Shown here in pieces: positions 6,817 to 9,709 of a stretch of DNA of 9,709 bases. The notes under the pieces are model-generated. The model saw nothing but the letters and a program-made list of their open reading frames with translations. It had not been told where the DNA came from and ran no database searches. Every line of letters starts with the position of its first letter. Position 1 is the stretch's first letter. A program made the position numbers and the translations under genes. The stretch is taken from positions 1-9,709 of the forward strand of contig JAURCW010000032.1 of assembly GCA_030828265.1 (NCBI GenBank), read 5' to 3'. The stretch comes from Burkholderiales bacterium. Its GTDB lineage: Bacteria; Pseudomonadota; Gammaproteobacteria; Burkholderiales; Burkholderiaceae_A.

Positions 6817-7356
6817 ATGAATCAGTCTTCAGCCGCCGTCACGTCCGATCTCCAGGCCATTGAGTCCCTGGCGGCAGACCTCGGCTACGAAGTCATTGAT
6901 ATTGAACACTCTTCAGGCGGCTTATTGCGTGTCTACATCGACATGCCCGAGGCCGATCGGCTTATCAATGTTCAAGATTGCGAGCGTGTCTCGAACCATC
7001 TGGTGCATGGGCTGCCTGTCATGGGGGTTGATTTTCAACGCCTCGAGGTCTCCTCGCCCGGGATGGATCGAAGGCTCACTAAGCCCAAGCACTTTCGACA
7101 GTTTCTTGGATGCGAGGTGAAACTCAAGCTGCGTCAAGCCTTGTCAGGCCGGAAGAACTTCCATGGTCAGCTTGCTGCGGCCGACACCGGCACCTCTACG
7201 GTGAACAGCGCCAGCGGGGCACAAGAGCAAGACGAGCGGTTTTTTTTAATTTTCCAGGCGGACGACGGTAGCGAGCAGCAGCTTGATTTCCTCGTCTCCG
7301 ATATTGATCAGGCACGGCTAGTGCCACAACTACCTTTCAAGGAGAGAAGGCCATGA
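6817..7356 (+). CDS. rimP: ribosome maturation factor RimP
   Basis: RimP helps assemble the small ribosomal subunit, acting on free 30S particles. The 179-residue protein has the N-terminal alpha/beta domain (about 10-84) ending in the family signature [18 protein letters not shown] (76-93), and a C-terminal SH3-like barrel starting at about residue 100 ([19 protein letters not shown]) and ending in [13 protein letters not shown]. Between strands of the barrel lies a polar, low-complexity insert (about 123-140, rich in Thr, Ser and Gln), which makes this copy longer than E. coli RimP (about 150 residues). ATG at 6817 is preceded by AAGAAGG (6805-6811). The stop overlaps the nusA start in an ATGA, so the two are translationally coupled. 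A T8 run (7240-7247) lies in the C-terminal domain. Confidence 0.95.
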   Translation: MNQSSAAVTSDLQAIESLAADLGYEVIDIEHSSGGLLRVYIDMPEADRLINVQDCERVSNHLVHGLPVMGVDFQRLEVSSPGMDRRLTKPKHFRQFLGCEVKLKLRQALSGRKNFHGQLAAADTGTSTVNSASGAQEQDERFFLIFQADDGSEQQLDFLVSDIDQARLVPQLPFKERRP

Positions 7357-8873
7357 GCCGAGAGATCCTCATGTTGGCCGATGCGCTGGCACGCGAGAAG
7401 AATGTTGATCGCGAAATCGTTTTTCAGGCGCTTGAATCTGCGCTTGCGTCTGCCACAAAGAAGCAATTCACCGACGAGGTGGATGTGCGAGTGGCCATTG
7501 ATCGTGAGTCAGGTGACTACGACGCCTTTCGACGATGGCTGGTGGTTCCGGATGGGGAGCTCGAAGACCACGACATTCAGACCATCCTGACGGAGGCCCG
7601 TAAAGAAATTTCAGACATCGAGGTCGGTGACTACATCGAGGTCGAGATGGAGGCAGTCCCCTTCGGCCGTATCGGCGCCCAAGCGGCTAAGCAGGTGATC
7701 TTGCAAAAGATTCGCGAGGCCGAGCGAGACCAGATTCTCAAAGACTTCCTTGAGCGTGGCGAAGTAGTCATTAACGGAACTATCAAGCGGCTTGAGCGCG
7801 GCGATGCCATCGTTGAGGCCGGGAAAATTGAGGCACGGCTTCCGCGCGACCAGATGATTCCCAAAGAGAACCTACGACCTGGCGATCGTGTGCGCGCCTA
7901 CATGTTACGAATCGATCGAACCGTTCGGGGTCCGCAGATTATCTTGTCTCGAACCGCGCCTGAATTCATCATGAAGCTCTTTGAGTTAGAGGTTCCTGAG
8001 ATTGAACAGGGGCTCATGCAGATCAAATCTGCCGCCCGAGACCCTGGTATCCGAGCAAAAATCGGTGTCTTTACCAGCGATCGTCGCATCGACCCCATTG
8101 GTACCTGCGTCGGAGTACGTGGTAGCCGCGTTCAGGCCGTGACGCACGAGCTTGCGGGCGAGCGTGTTGATATTGTTCTTTGGTCCGAGGATCCGGCGCA
8201 ATTTGTTATAGGTGCCCTCGCGCCGGCCAATGTCAGCTCCATTGTTGTTGATGAAGAGCGGCATGCTATGGATGTTGTGGTTGATGAGGCGGAACTTGCT
8301 GTTGCGATTGGCCGAGGCGGACAAAACGTTCGTCTTGCGTCCGACCTAACAGGCTGGCAAATTAACATCATGACCTCCGATGAGTCGGCGGAGCGTACAG
8401 AGAAAGAAAAGCAGACCCTGCTTGCCTCTTTTATGGAAAAGCTTGACGTTGACCAGGAAGTGGCAGAGGTTTTGGTTGAAGAGGGCTTCTCGAGCCTTGA
8501 AGAGGTGGCCTATGTCCCCATCGCCGAGATGCTCGAAATTGAAGTCTTCGATGAAGACACGGTGAATGAACTTCGAACCCGAGCTCGTAATGCGCTCCTA
8601 ACGGAAGAGATTGCAAAAGAAGAAAAGCTTGGCACCACGTCAACAGACCTTCTTGATCTTGAGGGCATGACCCACGACCTTGCCAGTCGTCTTGCTGATG
8701 CGAAGGTCTTTAGCCGTGACGACCTTGCAGAGCTTGCAACCGATGAGCTCTCTGAAATGTCTGGTCTGTCTGACGAAGAGTCTGCAGCACTCATTATGAG
8801 AGCGCGTGAGCACTGGTTTAACGAGCCAGCTGACTCGTCTGCTGAAGGAGGTACCCCCACCCATGGCCACTAG
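7353..8873 (+). CDS. nusA: transcription termination/antitermination factor NusA
   Basis: NusA binds RNA polymerase, promotes pausing and intrinsic termination, and takes part in antitermination complexes on rRNA operons. The 506-residue protein has the full proteobacterial layout: an N-terminal RNAP-binding domain (about 1-130), an S1 domain (about 135-200), KH1 with [10 protein letters not shown] (254-263), KH2 with [10 protein letters not shown] (320-329), and two C-terminal acidic repeats (about 360-420 and 434-490). AR2 is the domain that contacts the polymerase alpha-subunit C-terminal domain in E. coli. The start ATG at 7353 overlaps the rimP stop and has AAGGAG (7339-7344) at 8 nt. 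The last 11 bp overlap infB. NusA stimulates intrinsic termination, so its operon's own leader terminator is a natural target. Confidence 0.97.
   Translation: MSREILMLADALAREKNVDREIVFQALESALASATKKQFTDEVDVRVAIDRESGDYDAFRRWLVVPDGELEDHDIQTILTEARKEISDIEVGDYIEVEMEAVPFGRIGAQAAKQVILQKIREAERDQILKDFLERGEVVINGTIKRLERGDAIVEAGKIEARLPRDQMIPKENLRPGDRVRAYMLRIDRTVRGPQIILSRTAPEFIMKLFELEVPEIEQGLMQIKSAARDPGIRAKIGVFTSDRRIDPIGTCVGVRGSRVQAVTHELAGERVDIVLWSEDPAQFVIGALAPANVSSIVVDEERHAMDVVVDEAELAVAIGRGGQNVRLASDLTGWQINIMTSDESAERTEKEKQTLLASFMEKLDVDQEVAEVLVEEGFSSLEEVAYVPIAEMLEIEVFDEDTVNELRTRARNALLTEEIAKEEKLGTTSTDLLDLEGMTHDLASRLADAKVFSRDDLAELATDELSEMSGLSDEESAALIMRAREHWFNEPADSSAEGGTPTHGH
8845..8851 (+). promoter_or_regulatory. 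infB ribosome binding site within nusA
   Basis: AAGGAGG lies inside the last nusA codons, 11 nt before the infB ATG at 8863. It fixes the infB start and implies that terminating nusA ribosomes feed infB initiation. Confidence 0.8.
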
Positions 8874-9709
8874 TCGTGTTGAAACATTCGCTTCCGAGTT
8901 AAAACTTGATGTCGACGTGCTGCTCGAGCAGCTGAAGACTGCGGGCGTCGATAAGTCCTCGGGCGCCGATCTCATTTCCGAGTCTGACAAAGAGAAGCTG
9001 CTTGAGGCCTTACGTAAGGCGCACGGCGGCGTGGGGGATGCCCCCCGTCGGAAAATCACCATCACCAAGCGTCAGACTTCTGAAATTCGTCAGGCCGATC
9101 CATCGGGCAAGTCGCGAACCATTCAAGTTGAGGTGCGTAAGAAGCGTGTCTTTGTTAAGCGAGACGAGCAAGAGTCCACCGAGAAGCCCGCAGTCGATGC
9201 TGCCCCGGTGCTCTCTGAAGAGGAGATACAAGAGCGCGAGGCCGAGGCCCTTCGACAGCGTGCCTTGCTAGAGAGACAAGAAGAGGAGCGGCTCGCAAAA
9301 GCTAAGGAGGAGGCTGAGAAGGCCGATAGGCTGGCTGCAGAGCAAGAAAAAGCAACTGCCCCGGTCTCTGAAGAGACCGATGCTGTTGCCGAGCCTTCTG
9401 CGCCTTCCGACGAAGACGCTACCGACTCGGCAACCACCAAGAAGTCCAAGGTGCGCAAGGTTTCGGCCAGCGAGGTTGCTGACCAGCAGGCGACTGAGGC
9501 TCGTAGGGCAGTTGAGGATGAGGTCGCTGCCATTAATAAACTCATGGAAGCAGCCCGCACCGGTAAGCTTGCAGCCACAGTAAAGGCTGAATCTGAAAAG
9601 CCCGCTGCGAAAGACGTTAAAGACAAAGAGGCGACCGAGAATAAGACCATGACCCTTTCCAAGGCTCCCAAAAAGCCTGGAGAAGAGTCCTCGGACAAGC
9701 CCAAAGACA
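8863..9709 (+). CDS. infB: translation initiation factor IF-2, N-terminal part, cut by the window edge
   Basis: IF-2 is the GTPase that brings fMet-tRNA to the 30S subunit and joins the 50S. Only the first 282 codons are in the window; the G domain and C-terminal domains lie to the right. Visible are the N-terminal IF2-N fold (1-51, [20 protein letters not shown] then [11 protein letters not shown]), a conserved basic strand pair ([13 protein letters not shown] about 63-75, and [17 protein letters not shown] 85-101), then a highly charged Glu/Lys/Arg/Ala region with coiled-coil character (about 117-163) and an Ala/Glu/Lys-rich linker. This matches Burkholderiales IF-2. ATG at 8863 is supported by AAGGAGG at 11 nt and by the expected protein N-terminus; it overlaps nusA by 11 bp. 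The frame has no stop up to the right edge. Confidence 0.95.
   Translation, partial: MATSRVETFASELKLDVDVLLEQLKTAGVDKSSGADLISESDKEKLLEALRKAHGGVGDAPRRKITITKRQTSEIRQADPSGKSRTIQVEVRKKRVFVKRDEQESTEKPAVDAAPVLSEEEIQEREAEALRQRALLERQEEERLAKAKEEAEKADRLAAEQEKATAPVSEETDAVAEPSAPSDEDATDSATTKKSKVRKVSASEVADQQATEARRAVEDEVAAINKLMEAARTGKLAATVKAESEKPAAKDVKDKEATENKTMTLSKAPKKPGEESSDKPKD

Noticed and set aside
7231..7251. T8 in rimP as an internal intrinsic terminator
   Set aside because: The sequence before it has no stable hairpin directly abutting the Ts.
9304..9313. AAGGAGGAGG inside infB as the ribosome binding site of an internal IF-2 start
   Set aside because: No ATG, GTG or TTG follows at a usable distance; the run comes from Lys-Glu-Glu codons.
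9123..9704. 193-residue Ser/Ala-rich minus-strand open frame at the right end
   Set aside because: It is the antisense of the Glu/Ala/Lys-rich infB linker; that composition produces long Ser/Ala/Phe frames on the opposite strand.
1..9709. A novel defence, mobile or biosynthetic system
   Set aside because: Every gene belongs to a well-known housekeeping family in a conserved order, base composition is even, and I saw no repeats, att sites or mobile-element genes.

Overview
The window looks like ordinary chromosomal DNA from a betaproteobacterium, most likely of the order Burkholderiales. The evidence is the gene order scpB-rluB-rimP-nusA-infB, an RluB with long low-complexity tails at both ends, a single-chain [4Fe-4S] class I fumarase, and an IF-2 N-terminus of the Burkholderiales type. 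Base composition is moderately GC-rich by eye and even from gene to gene. I see no transposase, integrase, phage gene, CRISPR array or island boundary.

Layout. At 2-784 (+) is the 3' part of an alpha/beta hydrolase gene whose start lies left of the window. It converges on a class I fumarase gene (841-2370, -), with a perfect 9-bp hairpin between the two stop codons. An 86-bp AT-rich gap (2371-2456) separates the fumarase from the divergent acetyl-CoA synthetase gene acs (2457-4445, +). Next comes a tRNA-Ser(GGA) gene (4537-4627), with scpB starting only 16 nt after its CCA end, then rluB (5251-6657). A 159-bp gap holds regulatory signals, and the rimP-nusA-infB operon follows. rimP and nusA overlap by 4 bp, nusA and infB overlap by 11 bp, and infB runs off the right edge.

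How the genes work together. Fumarase and acetyl-CoA synthetase are both central carbon enzymes: acs feeds acetate in as acetyl-CoA, and fumarase is a TCA-cycle step. They may share control from the divergent gap. The right half is information processing: chromosome segregation (ScpB), 23S rRNA pseudouridylation (RluB), 30S maturation (RimP), transcription elongation and termination (NusA) and translation initiation (IF-2).

The most interesting non-coding signal lies between rluB and rimP. rluB appears to have its own terminator (6641-6683) overlapping its stop codon. It is followed by a near-consensus sigma70-type promoter (6697-6725), and then by a second, very strong intrinsic terminator (6745-6772) about 13 nt after the predicted transcription start and 44 nt before rimP. 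This arrangement suggests an attenuator that gates rimP-nusA-infB, possibly a NusA autoregulatory loop. I found no novel defence, mobile or biosynthetic system here.
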